Of a DNA stretch of 64,000 bases, positions 33,947 through 45,600 are shown in pieces; within the stretch, counting starts at the first letter, position 1; each line of letters opens with the position of its first letter. The notes beneath the pieces are model-generated. The model was not told where the DNA came from and did not search any database. It was given only the letters and a program-made list of their open reading frames with translations. Made by a program: the position numbers and the translations under genes. Origin of the DNA: Euphorbia lathyris (Eukaryota; Streptophyta; Magnoliopsida; Malpighiales; Euphorbiaceae); contig NC_088911.1 of the NCBI RefSeq assembly GCF_963576675.1, forward strand, positions 83,543,256 through 83,607,255, in the 5' to 3' direction.

Positions 33947-35692
33947 ATGGCTGAGAACAGTACTTGTTTCCTCCCAGGAAATCAGACAACTCAGATTCTT
34001 CCTGAGGGACTATCCATTACTAGGCCTCCTTTGTTCTTCGGGTCTAACTACACCTTTTGGAAGAACAGAATGAAAAACTTCATTCAGGCAACAAATATGA
34101 GTGTATGGCTATATATAGTCCAAGGCCTATTTGTTCCTGTTGAAACTGTTGATGGCCAAACGGTTGTCAAAGCTGAGGCTAAGTGGTCAAAGGATGACCT
34201 CAAGAAGTTGCAAAATCATGCTTCGGCTATAAACATGCTTCACTATGCGTTAGATGTTGCAGAGTACAACAAAATCTCAGGTTGCAAGTCAGCACAGGAG
34301 ATTTGGAAGAAGCTGGAGGTCACCTATGAAGGAACCAGCAAGGTCAAGGAATCCAAGGTGAACCAGCACATGAGGCTGTACGAGCTATTCGAGATGAATA
34401 ATGGTGAAGGAATCTCTGAAATGAACTCAAGGTTCACCAATATTATCAACGTGCTCAAGAGACTCGGCAAGAACTTCACTGAGGAAGAACAAGTGAAGAA
34501 GATACTGAGGAGTCTTCCTCAAAGCTGGCAAGCTAAGAAGACTGTCGTTGAGGAAGCTCAGGACTTAACCACCTATAAGTACGATGAGCTTATTGGATCT
34601 CTGTTGACCCATGAGATCTCAATGAAGAACTTTGAGGTGAAGGAAAAGGCTGAGGACAAGAAGCAAAAGTCTCTTGTCATGAAAGCTGACTCAACTGATG
34701 GTGACTCATCAGACGATGAAGAAATGGCCATGTTCACCAGAAAGATGAAAAAGCTGTTTTGCAAGAATGACAAATACAGTAGGAAGCCCTTCAAGAGAAA
34801 TGACAAGTACAAAGCTGAGTCGAGCGATAGCAAGTATAAGAAGGAAAACTCAAAGCCAATTACATGCTTTGAATGTCATCAAACTGGCCATATCAAGTCA
34901 AGCTGTCCTACCCTGAAGAAGGACAATAAGAGCAGTAGAAAGGCAATGGTGGCCACCTGGAGCGATAGCGATGAATCATCTTCATTAGAAGCCGAAGCCA
35001 CTGAGTCAGCCAACATCTGTTTTATGGCTGATGAGTTCGCTGACCCCTGCCCATCTGAGCAAGCTGACCCCTCATGTGCATCTGACAATGAGCAACAATC
35101 AACTGAGGTAATGACTCTACCCTTACTCAGAAATGAAATGGTTAATGCCCTGAGTGATCTCTACACACTTGTAAAAAAATGTAACAAGAAAGTACGAGCA
35201 CTCAGCAGGCGATGTGATGAGATTGAGGAGGTCAAACTCAGTGACCTTCGTCATCTTCTCCAGGACAATACTAGGCAAGATGAAAATTTACAAACCATGT
35301 ATAAGTATGTCTCTAAGGTCCAATCATATTCTAAGAAACTGAGGAAGGACATCACATCCATTCAGAACCAGCTGAAGGTTCCGAATAAGAAAAGGTTCCA
35401 TTAGTATGATGAGTACTCAGGTACTAGTCAACGAAAATGGACTCCCTAGCGATACGTCCAATGTGACTTTTGCGGGAAGAAAGGCCACATTACCAAGGTG
35501 TGTTGGCATGCTCAGCACAATGGTGCTGACCCGCCAGTAAGGCGTCCCTAAAGGAAGGTCCATTGTGACTTCTGTGGGAAGACTGGCCACACCACCAATG
35601 TGTGCCGTCACAAGATTAAATATGATGTATCACTTGTTGTGCCTAACAAACGAGGACCCAAAAAGACTTGGGTACCTAAAGATAACTAGTTA
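33947..35692 (+). pseudogene. SIRE Copia gag with three zinc knuckles
   Basis: The ATG at 33947 opens a frame with 485 codons to the TAG at 35402-35404. The same frame continues, with further stops at 35447-35449 and about 35549, to about 35690. The N-terminal half is the Copia gag domain (FWKNRMKNFIQATN, EIWKKLEVTYEGT, LTTYKYDELIGSLLTHEI). A zinc knuckle CFECHQTGHIKSSC follows. Beyond the first stop are two more, CDFCGKKGHITKVC and CDFCGKTGHTTNVC. The acidic, Ser-rich spacer between the first and second knuckles is long. The protein would build the particle and bind RNA. Confidence 0.9.
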
Positions 35693-35694
35693 TA

Positions 35695-37183
35695 TTGCAG
35701 GTCGGCCTGAGGTGTGCTGAGAAGTCAAAGTTGTGGTACATTGACAGCACATGCTCGAGGCATATAACGGGTGATGAAACTCAGTTCATCACGCTTGAGC
35801 TTAAACGAGGAGGAAGCGTAAGTTTTGGAGACAACAAAAAGGGTAAGATAGTAGGTTCAGGAACCGTTGGTGGTAATCCTACTATTGAGTCAGTCTCCCT
35901 AGTCAGAGGACTTGAATACAACCTACTAAGCGTAGCTCAGCTGTGTGACAGCGGTAGGAAGGTTGTATTCGATGCCACTGGATGTAAAATACTCGAGGGT
36001 AAAACAAATGAATTAATTTTAACTGCCCCTCGTGTTGACAATGTCTTTATGCTGAATTTGGAAAAGAAATTTTCAAAAAAATATATGCTTAGTCTCAAAG
36101 GAAGAAAATTCCTGGCTATGGCACAGGAGACTTAGTCATGTAAACATGGACCTCCTGGCCAAATTAGCAAGAAAGCAATTAGTTGAAGGAATGCCCGAAC
36201 TCAAGTTCGAAAAGGATCAATTATGCAATGCTTGTCAGCAAGGAAAACAAACCAAAAAATCTTTTCAAAGTAAAAATATTATCTCAACCAAGCGTCCACT
36301 AGAGTTACTACATTTGGATCTCTTTGGACCAGTCCAGCCGCTGAGCTTGGGTGGTAGGAGATTTTCCTTGGTCATTGTAGATGACTTTTCAAGGTACACT
36401 TGGATCATCCTATTGAGTAGTAAGGATGAAACTTTTGAGATGTTTTCAACATTAGTTAGAAAACTTGAAAATGATAAAGACCTAAAATTAGCTCACATCC
36501 GAAGTGATAATGGTGGAGAATTAAAAAACCAACAGTTTGTTGAGTTCTGTGAAGCCATCAGCATTGACCATAATTTTTCTGCTCCTAGAACTCCTCAACA
36601 TAATGGGGTAGTTGAGAGGAAGAACAGAACATTGGTTGAAATAGCCAGGATAATGCTGAGTGAGAATAGGCTTCCAAAGTACTTCTGGGGAGAAGCTGTT
36701 AACACAGCGTGCTACATACTCAATAGGGCTCTAGTTAGACCCATATTGAAGAAAACCCCCTATGAACTTTGGAAAGGATGAAAACCCAACATTGGATACT
36801 TTCGTGCCTTCAGTTGTAAATGTTTTATTCTAAATACAAAAGACAACCTTGCTAAGTTTGATTCAAAAGCTGATGAAGCTATCTTTTTAGGCTACTCAAC
36901 AAACAGCAAAGCATATAGAGTTTTCAATAAACGAACTCAGGTCTTAGAAGAGTCAGTACATATTGAGTTCGATGAAACTAACCATGTAGGGAAGGTCAAT
37001 CAACCTACTGAGGAAGATCCGTACTCAGCACCTGCTGACCAAAGTGCAGCCGCTAAGTTACCACTTCAAGGGCTGACCAAAGGTAAAAATGAAACTCAAA
37101 TTATTTTCGTTGACCAATCTATACCTGCAGAGATTGTTGAAACACATGCACCGTTTTTCGCAATTAATGTCAGTAATAACTGA
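35695..37183 (+). pseudogene. SIRE Copia protease and integrase; RT missing
   Basis: A frame change near 35690 starts this part. The protease site reads WYIDSTCSRHITG, with Thr where Gly is normal in the DSG/DTG triad. A second frameshift near 36110 falls at the GAG-pre-integrase His motif. The integrase core then runs from about 36150, with zinc-binding CNACQQGK, catalytic Asp in HLDLFGP, Asp in RSDNGGE and Glu in NGVVERKNR. A TGA at 36779-36781 interrupts it; the C-terminal region (DEAIFLGYSTNSKAYRVFN) continues in phase to 37181-37183. RT and RNase H, which should follow, are absent: the env-like region begins directly. Confidence 0.9.
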
Positions 37184-37242
37184 CTATCGATGGTTCGAAT
37201 TCCCACCGTTTTCCCTGACCTATCAAATCAATACTTACCGGC

Positions 37243-37250
37243 TATAAATA
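37243..37250 (+). promoter_or_regulatory. Internal TATA box before the env-like ORF
   Basis: TATAAATA, followed about 50 bases later by a CT repeat (about 37292-37313) and then the env-like coding region. It looks like a complete plant core promoter inside the element. Confidence 0.5.
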
Positions 37251-37384
37251 GTGAAAGATTTCTCACTATTCACCTTCTACGCTTGATTTTCGCACTCTCT
37301 CTCTCTCTCTCTCAAATCCCAAATCCCTCTGCACTTCTTAAGAAACCTTCAAGAACACCATATCTGATTGCCAGAATCTCTCCG

Positions 37385-40300
37385 ATGACCAATACGAGGA
37401 CAACCGATCAGATATCGACCCTCCTTCTCCAGCTGAGCAAGAGTACGATAAAACCTCAGAAGAAGGAACTCAACATGGTCATGGTCAGCATGACCAACCC
37501 ATGGATGAAGTCAGCATCCTTGGTGTCGACCCAAACACTGAACACTCAACTCCTTCAAAGAAAAAGAAGAAGAACAAGGACAAAAAGCCTAAGGAAAGAA
37601 CCTTCCTATCTGTATTTACACCGTTCAGGACCTTGACGTCATCCCCTCACGTTGGTTCTCCAATAGCTTCGTCGAAGCTGAAAAACCCTACTGCGAATGG
37701 ATTTCTCAGAACGGATGGACAAAGCTCTTCTCCCTTAATGGCCTGACTTACCCAAGGCTTGTGACTGAGTTCTACTCTAACTTGCTGATTGCAAAAGACG
37801 ATGTTGATTACATGGTAACATACATGAATGACAAACAAATCATCATCAAACCCTCATACCTGGCCATACTTTTAGACTTGAAAGAGGAAGGAGCTGAGTT
37901 AATGAAAACCAATGACTATAAACGAGTCAAGTACATTGCCGAGTTCTATAAGCCAGAAGGGCATGTAGGTGAAGTTTCATGCACCTCACTTAGTCAGCAG
38001 CAAAGACAAGCTCACTACATTCTGACTAACTACCTCTTCCCCAAGGTCAATGCCACATCTTCCACATCCAACTTCGAGCAGTGCTTCATCTGGCATATGC
38101 TGAATTACAAGCCCCTGAATATGTCAGTCTTTTTGATTGGGGCAATTCAACGAAGCACTGGAGCTCTTCGAATGGGCTCACTCATCACCGAGATCCTCAA
38201 GGATCATAAGATCAGCTTCAAGGGTGAAGAAAGTGTAGTGGGGACGGAAATCACTGTTGAGATCCTTACTGGACTAGCACACAGCCTTCCTTTCAAATCC
38301 AAATCAAAGAAAGGAAAAGAAATAGTGATAGAAGATGAAGAGAAAATCGAGATGCCCAGTAAAGGGAAAAAGAGAAAAGCAGACACATCAGCTGAACAGA
38401 AAGCTAAACCGGCGATTCAGACTGCAAAGAGAATTAAAGTGGTGTTGACCAAACCTTCTCCAGCTGAGTCAGCTAAGAAGAAAGCTGAACCTGCTAAGGC
38501 TTCCCAAAAATGAATCGTCGCTGTCCAAAAGATTGAGGAGGAACATGAGGAAACTGAGTAACCCCTAAAGAGGAAGAAGGTTTCTAGAGTTACACCTTTG
38601 AACGCAACTCCTCTGGACTTTGCTGTTCCAAAAGACTCCTTCTTCCTGCGAGCTCAGGAAATTGATGGAATTGAAACAACTCCTAATAGTCAACAGGATA
38701 AGTCTGTCTCTGTTGAGAAGATAAAGGAGAATGCACCCAGTAACTCAGCTGCTGAAGTGCAGGCTACTGAGCCAGGAACTGAGTCTCCTGTTAACGACAC
38801 GGCTGTTGAAGAACCTGCTGAGGACGTCCATCTAGATGTCTCTCCTAAGTCAACAAAAACCATCACTGCTGACCAAACTCCTTCTCCAAAACTATCAAAG
38901 GAAGGCAGTGACAAACGGTTCAAAAGGAAGTCACGCAAATCGCTCATGTTTGATGTACTGGATGACTCCCCACCGCGTGATCCTATTGTTGACCTGACTG
39001 CGTTGGAATTCAACTTATTCTCCAAACCAATTGCACAACCTTCACCAGTCCAGGAAAAACAAGCTTCTGTTTCTCGTAGTCAGGAACAAGCCAAAGCTGA
39101 CGCCTCCAAGGGTCAGATCTCTATCGACACCGCTGCTCAAGCCTCAACTGAGCAAGTGTTCGAAGAACCTGCTGTTTAGTTGAATGAACAAGCATTTCAC
39201 AAATCTCCTACTCAGGAAAATTTCGAGCTGACTCCTCCACAAGTCCACACTCAGCTCCAGAATGACATTGAGCAAGGAGATACTATTGCTGCTCAACTCA
39301 CTCCTTCTCCAACTGAGAAGCTAGTCAACAAGTCAGCTCCCTCTCCTATTGTACAAACACCACTTCATCAAGAGGGCACCTCCACTTCTGGTCAGCAACC
39401 AAATGTCCAAAAACCTGCTGCTAACCAGAATTCTGTTCCTGAGAATCCATCAGCTAACCCCTTGAGCTTCCTTCCTACTTCCTATTCTGGGAAAAGAATC
39501 CTGCAAGCTGCTCAGAACTGATCACGGATATTCAACGCACTCACGCCTCTGATGCAGAGTGTCACTCTGTTGAGCCCACTCAACTGAATACAATGACGCA
39601 ACTTCTGACCGAACTCAAAGGTCTTAAGGAGCTTCTATGTGTACTAACCGATATGGTCGCTCAGTAGCCAAAGTAGGAGTTTGCTACAAAAATGGTCAAC
39701 CTTCATTTACACATGTTGCACCACATGGACACTATTGAAGGAAAGCTAAATGCCTTATCTGCCTCTAACTCAACTGTAGCCCAAACTGCTCAGGTCACTC
39801 AGCTCTTCACACAACTGAGTTCTGAGCTAACTGCTACCAAAGACTTGGTTTCCTCGTCCTCGCAATGCACAATAGAACAAATAGCTGAAGCTATTCGAAT
39901 GCTCAGCTTAACTAGAGAAGAGATGCAAACCGACCAGGCGAAGTCAACTGAAATTTTCCAATTCGCCAAGTCTACTTATCAGCATGTCAAGCATCAATCC
40001 ACTCAGCGCCACCACTATGATGCTTCACTGCTCAGGATGTACCATCAGTCCTTCGCTAAAATGACGGACTCCATTACCTAGATGGGCAAGTCACTTGAGT
40101 TTATACTCAGTGTCATAAGCGCTCATATGGAAATTCCAGCGTCCAACATGGCTGGTGGTATCCAAGTTTTTTACGGGCTTAAGCACAGTACGAGTCAACT
40201 CCTACAGTATTCTAGCTTGTTGACTTGTGCTGTTGATCGAGGGCAATTTTATGCTGCTGTCCCTCAGCCCAGTGATGCTGGCAAAACGGAGGAGAAAGAC

Positions 40301-40456
40301 AAACAACCGGCAGAAGGAACTCAAAAGAAGAAACAACATCCCAGTTCAACTTCTGTTGTCCCTCACAGTACATAAACTCAGCAACAAGATACAACGAAGC
40401 CTAGTCAGCAAACAAAGCCCAAATCGAACCAAGTTCAAGTCAACATTAGAAAATAA
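37385..40456 (+). pseudogene. Env-like ORF of the SIRE Copia element
   Basis: Coding-like sequence follows integrase, as the env-like ORF does in SIRE elements after pol. It starts in one frame, shifts near 37630, runs with stops at 38511, about 38562 and 39177, and shifts again near 39515 before ending at TAA 40454-40456. The conserved part is LVTEFYSNLL, then DKQIIIKPSYLAILLDL and FIWHMLNYKPLNMSVFLI. It resembles the plant transposon protein domain found in SIRE and Athila env-like products. The rest is rich in Lys, Pro, Ser and Thr, with possible nuclear-localisation clusters (KKRK types) and a helical C-terminal third. No clear signal peptide or membrane span is visible, so true envelope function is doubtful. 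Confidence 0.75.
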
Positions 40457-40968
40457 ATCTTTTAACTTATGTAAATCTTGATGTTTGCTGCTATGAGTTT
40501 TTGTTGTCGCTGAGTTTATATATTAATCGTATCTTCCTTCAAACAACTGTGTTATCTGTTTATCGCTTTATGCTTATCTGCTGTGTTGATCTAATGCATG
40601 ACCTCTCTCATATGTCTCCTCACTTAAAACTCATTGAACAATGTAATCTGAAACTTGTGAACATACAAATCAAACGAGTACTAGGCCACTAAGTAAAACT
40701 ACTCAGCCCCAACTAACTTACTCAGTCTACTTCCACTCTGATAATTGAACTTAATCTTCCGCTTAACTAAGTATCAAAACTGAGTAAAGTTAAAATGTTC
40801 CAAGTGATGACCTTACTTTAAAAACTGACCTTAGACTTACTTGATTAAACCTTAAAATGTTTAAAGTAAAACTAAGTCAGTAGTTCGAATCTTAAGAAAT
40901 TAAGAAAAGGTCAACTATCATGGGGGGGCTCAACACTGAGTTCTTTATTGAATATTTTTGCCAACATC
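40457..40968 (+). other. 3' untranslated region of the SIRE Copia element
   Basis: No gene. The region is AT-rich, with many short ACTCAG and CTGAGT words that are also frequent throughout the element. A G-rich tract, CATGGGGGGGCTC, lies near 40919-40931, about 50 bases before the polypurine tract. Confidence 0.5.
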
Positions 40969-40982
40969 AAAATGGGGGAGTT
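40969..40982 (+). promoter_or_regulatory. Polypurine tract, SIRE Copia
   Basis: AAAATGGGGGAGTT directly precedes the second LTR, the expected primer for plus-strand DNA synthesis. Confidence 0.85.
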
Positions 40983-42355
40983 TGTTGAAACACCTTTCCA
41001 CATGATTTTGATTTGACAAAATTATTTAACAAGAATTAAATCTCCATGATAAAAATATTCTAACACATTAAATTTAAATGCTTTGATTTATTTATACTAA
41101 TGTGTTTGTTCAATGTTGAGTTATTTAATTTATAAGACATTAAGTTGTAAGGCCCAAAGGCCCACAAGAGAAAGTCAAGCCCAAGTCAACGAATGAAAGC
41201 CACACGGACCAAGCAGATCAAAACGCAGCTCAAGCTGAATGAAACGTAGGCCCAGCAAGAAGAAAGATCGAGAAGCCTTCGTCCAAAAGCTTCAAGACGA
41301 AGCCGCTGAGTTGTGCGACAAGGAAGTCAGGTCAGCGCCTGACCTGAACAAACTTGAAGACAAAGTATTTTTACTTTGGGTAAAGATCAGAAGATGCAGG
41401 AAGCTGTCTGGAAGACTTTGCCATAAATGTGGAAACATTTTGACCAGCCTGACGAAAAGCTGCTGAGCACCACCGAAGACAGAAGATACAAGAATTTGAT
41501 TGGCCGAGGACGTTGAGCACGTACTGAGTGAAAGCGACAGGAAGCCGTTTGCCTCCAACGGTTATTTCGAAATTCAAAATTACCGGTGCATCAAGTGTCA
41601 CTATAAATAGGCCACTCAAACGCTTCATTCGATGTAGATCTTCAATCAAGTCGAAACGCTGACCAAATTGATATTCGAAGTTCTATGAGAAAAACAAAGC
41701 AAATCTTACACCAATTCCAATCTTGTGTAAAAGTCTAGAGTGATCTCATTCATCTAAAGTGTCTTAGTAATTGTTGTTTAGGACAAGCAAACACTTATCA
41801 TTTCTAGAAGTATAGAAAGGAGAAGCTGAGTACTCGGTCATAGTACTCAGTGGTAGAAATAGGAGTGAGTAGAGGAATAGAGGAAGGTACTCTTGTATAC
41901 TCAGCTTTCTATTGTAAAAGGTTTGTGCTCTACCTTTAAAGAGCTCAGTAGAGGATTCTGAAAAGCTCGGAAGGAATTCCGGGGACTGGACGTAGGCGGA
42001 GAGGCCGAACCAGGATACGTCTGCTGAGTAATATCTTTCTAACCCTTAACTCCTTTATGTATCTTGCTTGCTCAAATACTGCCTAGTAAAATACTAAAAC
42101 GAACACACGCTGAGTTGAGTGAACTGAGAAGCTGAGTTTAGGAATAGACTCAAGTGGTATCTCCTGACTCAAGGTTAGAAATAGACTTAGTCACTAGTTG
42201 ACTAAGCTTGTGTCTTAAACTACTCAGCACTGCTATGCTTAAGGACTAAGTTAAAGTCTTCTAAAGAAAAGAAGTCAGCCTTAACGGACAAAACTTTTAA
42301 ATAGTTCCTAAGCCCCCCCTTGGAACTAATATTGTCACGTTACACGGGACCAACA
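40983..42355 (+). repeat. Second, uninterrupted LTR of the SIRE Copia element
   Basis: 1,373 bases, from TGTTGAAACACC to CCAACA. It preserves the empty site of the Tat insertion (GTCAGGTCAGCGCCTGACC around 41327-41345). It is followed not by host DNA but by another primer site and gag, so it acts as an internal LTR. Confidence 0.93.
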
Positions 42356-42417
42356 AGTGGTATCAGAGCTTAAAAGCTCACTGAATAAGATATAATTATC
42401 TTGAGCTGATCCCCACA

Positions 42418-43126
42418 ATGGCTGAGAATAGTACTCGTTTCCTCCCAGGAAATCAGACAACTCAGATTCTTCCTGATGGACTGTCCATTACTAGGCCTCC
42501 TTTGTTCTTCGGGTCTAACTACACCTTTTGGAAGAACATAATGAAAAACTTCATTCAGGCAACAAATATGAGTGTATGGCTATATATAGTCCAAGGCCTA
42601 TTTGTTCCTGTTGAAACTGTTGATGACCAAACGGTTGTCAAAGCTGAGGCTAAGTGGTCAGAGGATGACCTCAAGAAGTTGCAAAATCATGCTTCGGCTA
42701 TAAACATGCTTCACTATGCGTTAGATGCTGCAGAGTACAACAAAATCTCAGGTTGCGAGTCAGCACAGGAGATTTGGAAGAAGCTGGAGGTCACATATGA
42801 AGGAACCAGCAAGGTCAAGGAATCCAAGGTGAACCAGCACATGAGGCTGTACGAGCTATTCGAGATGAATAATGGTGAAGGAATATCTGAAATGAACTCA
42901 AGGTTCACCAACATTATCAACGAGCTCAAGAGACTCGGCAAGAACTTCACTGAGGAAGAACAAGTGAAGAAGATACTGAGGAGTCTTCCCCAAAGCTGGC
43001 AAGCTAAGAAGACTGCCGTTGAGGAAGCTCAGGACTTAACCACCTACAAGTACGATGAGCTTATTGGATCTCTACTGACCCATGAGATCTCAATAAAGAA
43101 CTTTGAGGTGAAGGAAAAGGCTGAGG
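42418..43126 (+). pseudogene. Second SIRE gag copy, truncated
   Basis: The frame starts as in 33947 and is nearly identical for about 236 codons. At KEKAEE the similarity ends and unrelated sequence follows. The break lies at about 43124-43126, where the sequence continues as the Copia-H integrase on the minus strand. The copy lacks the zinc knuckles and everything downstream. Confidence 0.92.
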
Positions 43127-43155
43127 AGAGTACAGTGGTGTTACCTAGTGAATAA

Positions 43156-43472
43156 GGCCCTGTTCTTTTTGACTGAAATTAAATTAAATTAATTTAACTG
43201 AAATTAAATTAACTGAACTGAACTCATGACCTCCCAAGGCATAGGTAAGCTCTCAACCACTAGGCTAAGAGCTTCACTATAAATAATACTAAATTATATA
43301 TAAATAATAATAAATTATATATAAATAATTATAATTATAATAAATAATTATAATTACGACCTACCCAAAAAATAATGATAATTACTGGAATTAAATTAAC
43401 TGAACTGAATTGAACTAAACTGAACTGAACTGAACTTACTTATGTTGAAATTAAGTCAAAAAGAACAGGGCC
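43156..43472. mobile_element. TAA-flanked MITE (Tourist/Harbinger-like)
   Basis: 317 bases with inverted ends GGCCCTGTTCTTTTTGACT (right end CAAAAAGAACAGGGCC), flanked by TAA at 43153-43155 and 43473-43475. The Copia-H integrase frame continues on both sides, so the insertion is clear. The TAA duplication and GG-starting ends fit PIF/Harbinger-type MITEs. Confidence 0.88.
43221..43275 (-). repeat. tRNA-like (SINE-type) segment inside the MITE
   Basis: On the minus strand the segment reads AGCTCTTAGCCTAGTGGTTG and, further on, GGTCATGAGTTC. These match a Pol III A box (TAGCCTAGTGG) and part of a B box. It ends at the B box, so it is a fragment and not a complete tRNA gene. Confidence 0.6.
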
Positions 43473-43636
43473 TAAGTCTATGTTGGGAGAAAAACTAGCC
43501 AAATGATTCAATTCACCACCATGATCACTTTTAACCATTTTAATATTTTTATTAAGTTGATTTTCTACTTATTGTTTATAGAGAATAAATTTCTATATAG
43601 CCTTACCTTTGCTTTTAAGCAAATATACATAACAAT

Positions 43637-44556
43637 CAATGTTATTAGAACCGGACCGGACATCAAACCGGATTGGTGACTGGGTCACAGGTCACTTGGT
43701 CGGACTAGATAGCTCGAATTGGTCGAACCGGATGACGTAATAAATAAATAATATTTTTATATATTAAATATATATAATTAATTTAAAATTATTTTTATAA
43801 ATTATATATATCCAAAACAAATTATAAACAACTTTTGATTTGTTATTTTTTTTGTCAACTTGAGACTTAAATATATAACAGATAAATAGAATTTAGAATA
43901 ACTTGAAATATGTAAATGTATTCTATGACATGCGATCTTTTTAACGGTATATTATAAATTCAAAACGGACAAGTGATGAATGAGAAATTAACGCTTAAAG
44001 TGAACTACTTGAAATGCTTTATAATAAACTAAGTATTATTATCCCACATATGAAAGAAATAAGAATGTTAACTAGTTTATAAGTAAATGGTCTTCACAAG
44101 CCTTTAAGTAATTACTAAGGGAAATGCTCTCTCACGCGCAGGGGGGGTGCAATCGTTCCACCATCGGGTTAGGGGCGCACCCGCACGACGTGGACGACGC
44201 GAATGCCACACCGAAATAATCTCTCTTAGCCCACCCTCCTTTTGCTAAATTTTTCCTCTTAATTCATTGCATAAGCAAACAATTTCCATCCATCCCGCCT
44301 AAAAAATAGCCCAGTCCAAAATTGATCCCGCCCCAATTTTTACCAAACAGCAAAAATTCAACCCGCCTAAATTTTTTTTTCGCTTCGTTGTTAGAGACCC
44401 GGGGTCACTCCGGTTCCCTGTCGGACCGCCGGGTCCCGGTCCAATCACGGGTCTTGCCGGTTTTTGGCGCCTTCAAAAAAACCGCACAGGCTCGGACCGG
44501 CTTCCTCGCTGGTTCCCGATTCGACCGGTCGGTCCGGTCCGAGCCTAATAACATTG
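43637..44556. mobile_element. Non-autonomous hAT-like element, 920 bp
   Basis: It begins CAATGTTATTAG and ends CTAATAACATTG, inverted ends of 12 bases, and is flanked by the 8-bp duplication ATAACAAT at 43629-43636 and 44557-44564. The integrase frame of Copia-H continues across the empty site. The 8-bp duplication and CA...TG ends fit the hAT superfamily. No transposase is visible. Inside, GC-rich segments with repeated CCGGTCCGG words lie near both ends. Confidence 0.9.
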
Positions 44557-45018
44557 ATAACAATATTTGGTATTGACATCAATGGAAGTAATAAAGTAGT
44601 TATGACCTCCTCTAGTTTGAATAAACTTTAAGTCACAAATATCACTATGTATCAGATTAGGCGATTCTATTTTTCTTTCCACTGAATGGAACAGAGACCT
44701 TGATAATTTTGACTCAACACAAATTTCACATTTATGTTTACAATCAATTTGGAATAAAGATATATGATCTAAATTAATTAATCTATGCATCATATCATAA
44801 TTAACATGTCCAATTCTACCATGCCATAAATTAAATGACTCAATGATATAAACGGAAGAAACGCCACTCTTATTAATAATAATTGAACTTGGGTTACAAG
44901 AAATTGCATTGAATTTCCACATTCCATTTGATACATACCCCTTTCCCACATACATTCCCCATTTGGTCAAAACAAACTTTTCGACTTTCAAAGACCATCC
45001 TAAAGCTATGTGCACTAA

Positions 45019-45249
45019 GGGTCTACTTGTTTTGGGGTTGGAGGAGGTTAATCAAAGGGAGGTTATTTTCCTGACAATGTTTGGAAAGGAATTTAAATGG
45101 AGGTGAGGGTTAAATGATGGTTAGAAAACTTTGAAATAACCCCAATTTCAATCCCACCAAATTGGTGGGATCTGGAGGTTCACTAAATAACCTCCCTTCG
45201 CCTCCCATCCCTTTAACAAACCTTATCAAACCTTCATCCAAGCAGACCC
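45019..45249. mobile_element. TAA-flanked MITE in the Copia-H pol region
   Basis: 231 bases with inverted ends GGGTCTACTTG and CAAGCAGACCC, flanked by TAA (45016-45018 and 45250-45252). The Copia-H frame continues on both sides. A relative with similar ends lies in intron 1 of the hydrolase gene at 50304-50637. Confidence 0.88.
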
Positions 45250-45600
45250 TAAGGAGGTTTCTTGAAACCGGGTTCTTCCGAATGTCTAGCACATACAAGA
45301 CATCTTGCAGCTTTATTTCCTTCCTAGAAGTCATCTTCAGAATCACAGTCTCGATCCCTTTGATCTTAGAGGTAGCAGAATTGCCCACAAAGAGCTTCTC
45401 TCTAGTCTAAGGAGTCAGTTTGACAAAGGAGTCCTTGTCACAACAAACATGGTGTGTGGCACCAATATCCAGCCACCATTCCTTCGGGTTAGAATCAACC
45501 ATGTTGACCTCCGACACCACAACATGCAGATTGATGTCAGATAAATCTTGTGCAATGGTTTCCATAACATTTACTTTATTTGGCCTAACCCTCTTCGCCA

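Larger units (their letters stand above)
11995..43126 (+). mobile_element. SIRE-type Copia element, LTR-internal-LTR-truncated internal
   Basis: LTRs start TGTTGAAACAC and end CCAACA. The left LTR is 11995-12344 plus 32861-33884, interrupted by the nested Tat element; the second LTR is 40983-42355 (1,373 bases). Primer-binding sites TGGTATCAGAGC follow both LTRs (33887-33898 and 42358-42369). The first internal region encodes gag, protease, integrase and an env-like protein but has no RT or RNase H. The second internal region stops inside gag at about 43126, where it abuts Copia-H. A third LTR is missing, so this is not a simple insertion but a rearranged or tandem copy. Confidence 0.88.
43476..45600 (-). 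pseudogene. Copia-H protease, GAG-pre-integrase and integrase N-terminal half
   Basis: Reading leftwards, the protease carries WWLDIGATHHVC, with Ile in place of Thr in the usual DTG. A stop follows, then KLFVGNSATSKIKGIETV and LQDVLYVLDIRKN. After a MITE (45019-45249) comes WGMYVGKGYVSNGMWKFN, then the pre-integrase and zinc region (LWHGRIGHVNYDMMHRL, CEICVESK). The catalytic region starts HSDICDLKF, FITSIDVNTKYCY. The hAT-like element interrupts it at 43629-44564, after which VYLLKSKGKA and VKSDHGGELNHL continue. Past the MITE at 43156-43472 a last VTPLYS-like piece reaches 43127. The rest lies at 9140-10413. Confidence 0.85.

Noticed and set aside
37190..37636. Plus-strand ORF of 148 codons before the env-like region
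   Set aside because: It covers promoter-like and leader sequence and is out of phase with the conserved env-like frame. It is open by chance.
43221..43275. tRNA gene
   Set aside because: Only A-box and part of B-box similarity is present. No anticodon arm or acceptor pairing can be completed, so it is a SINE-type fragment.
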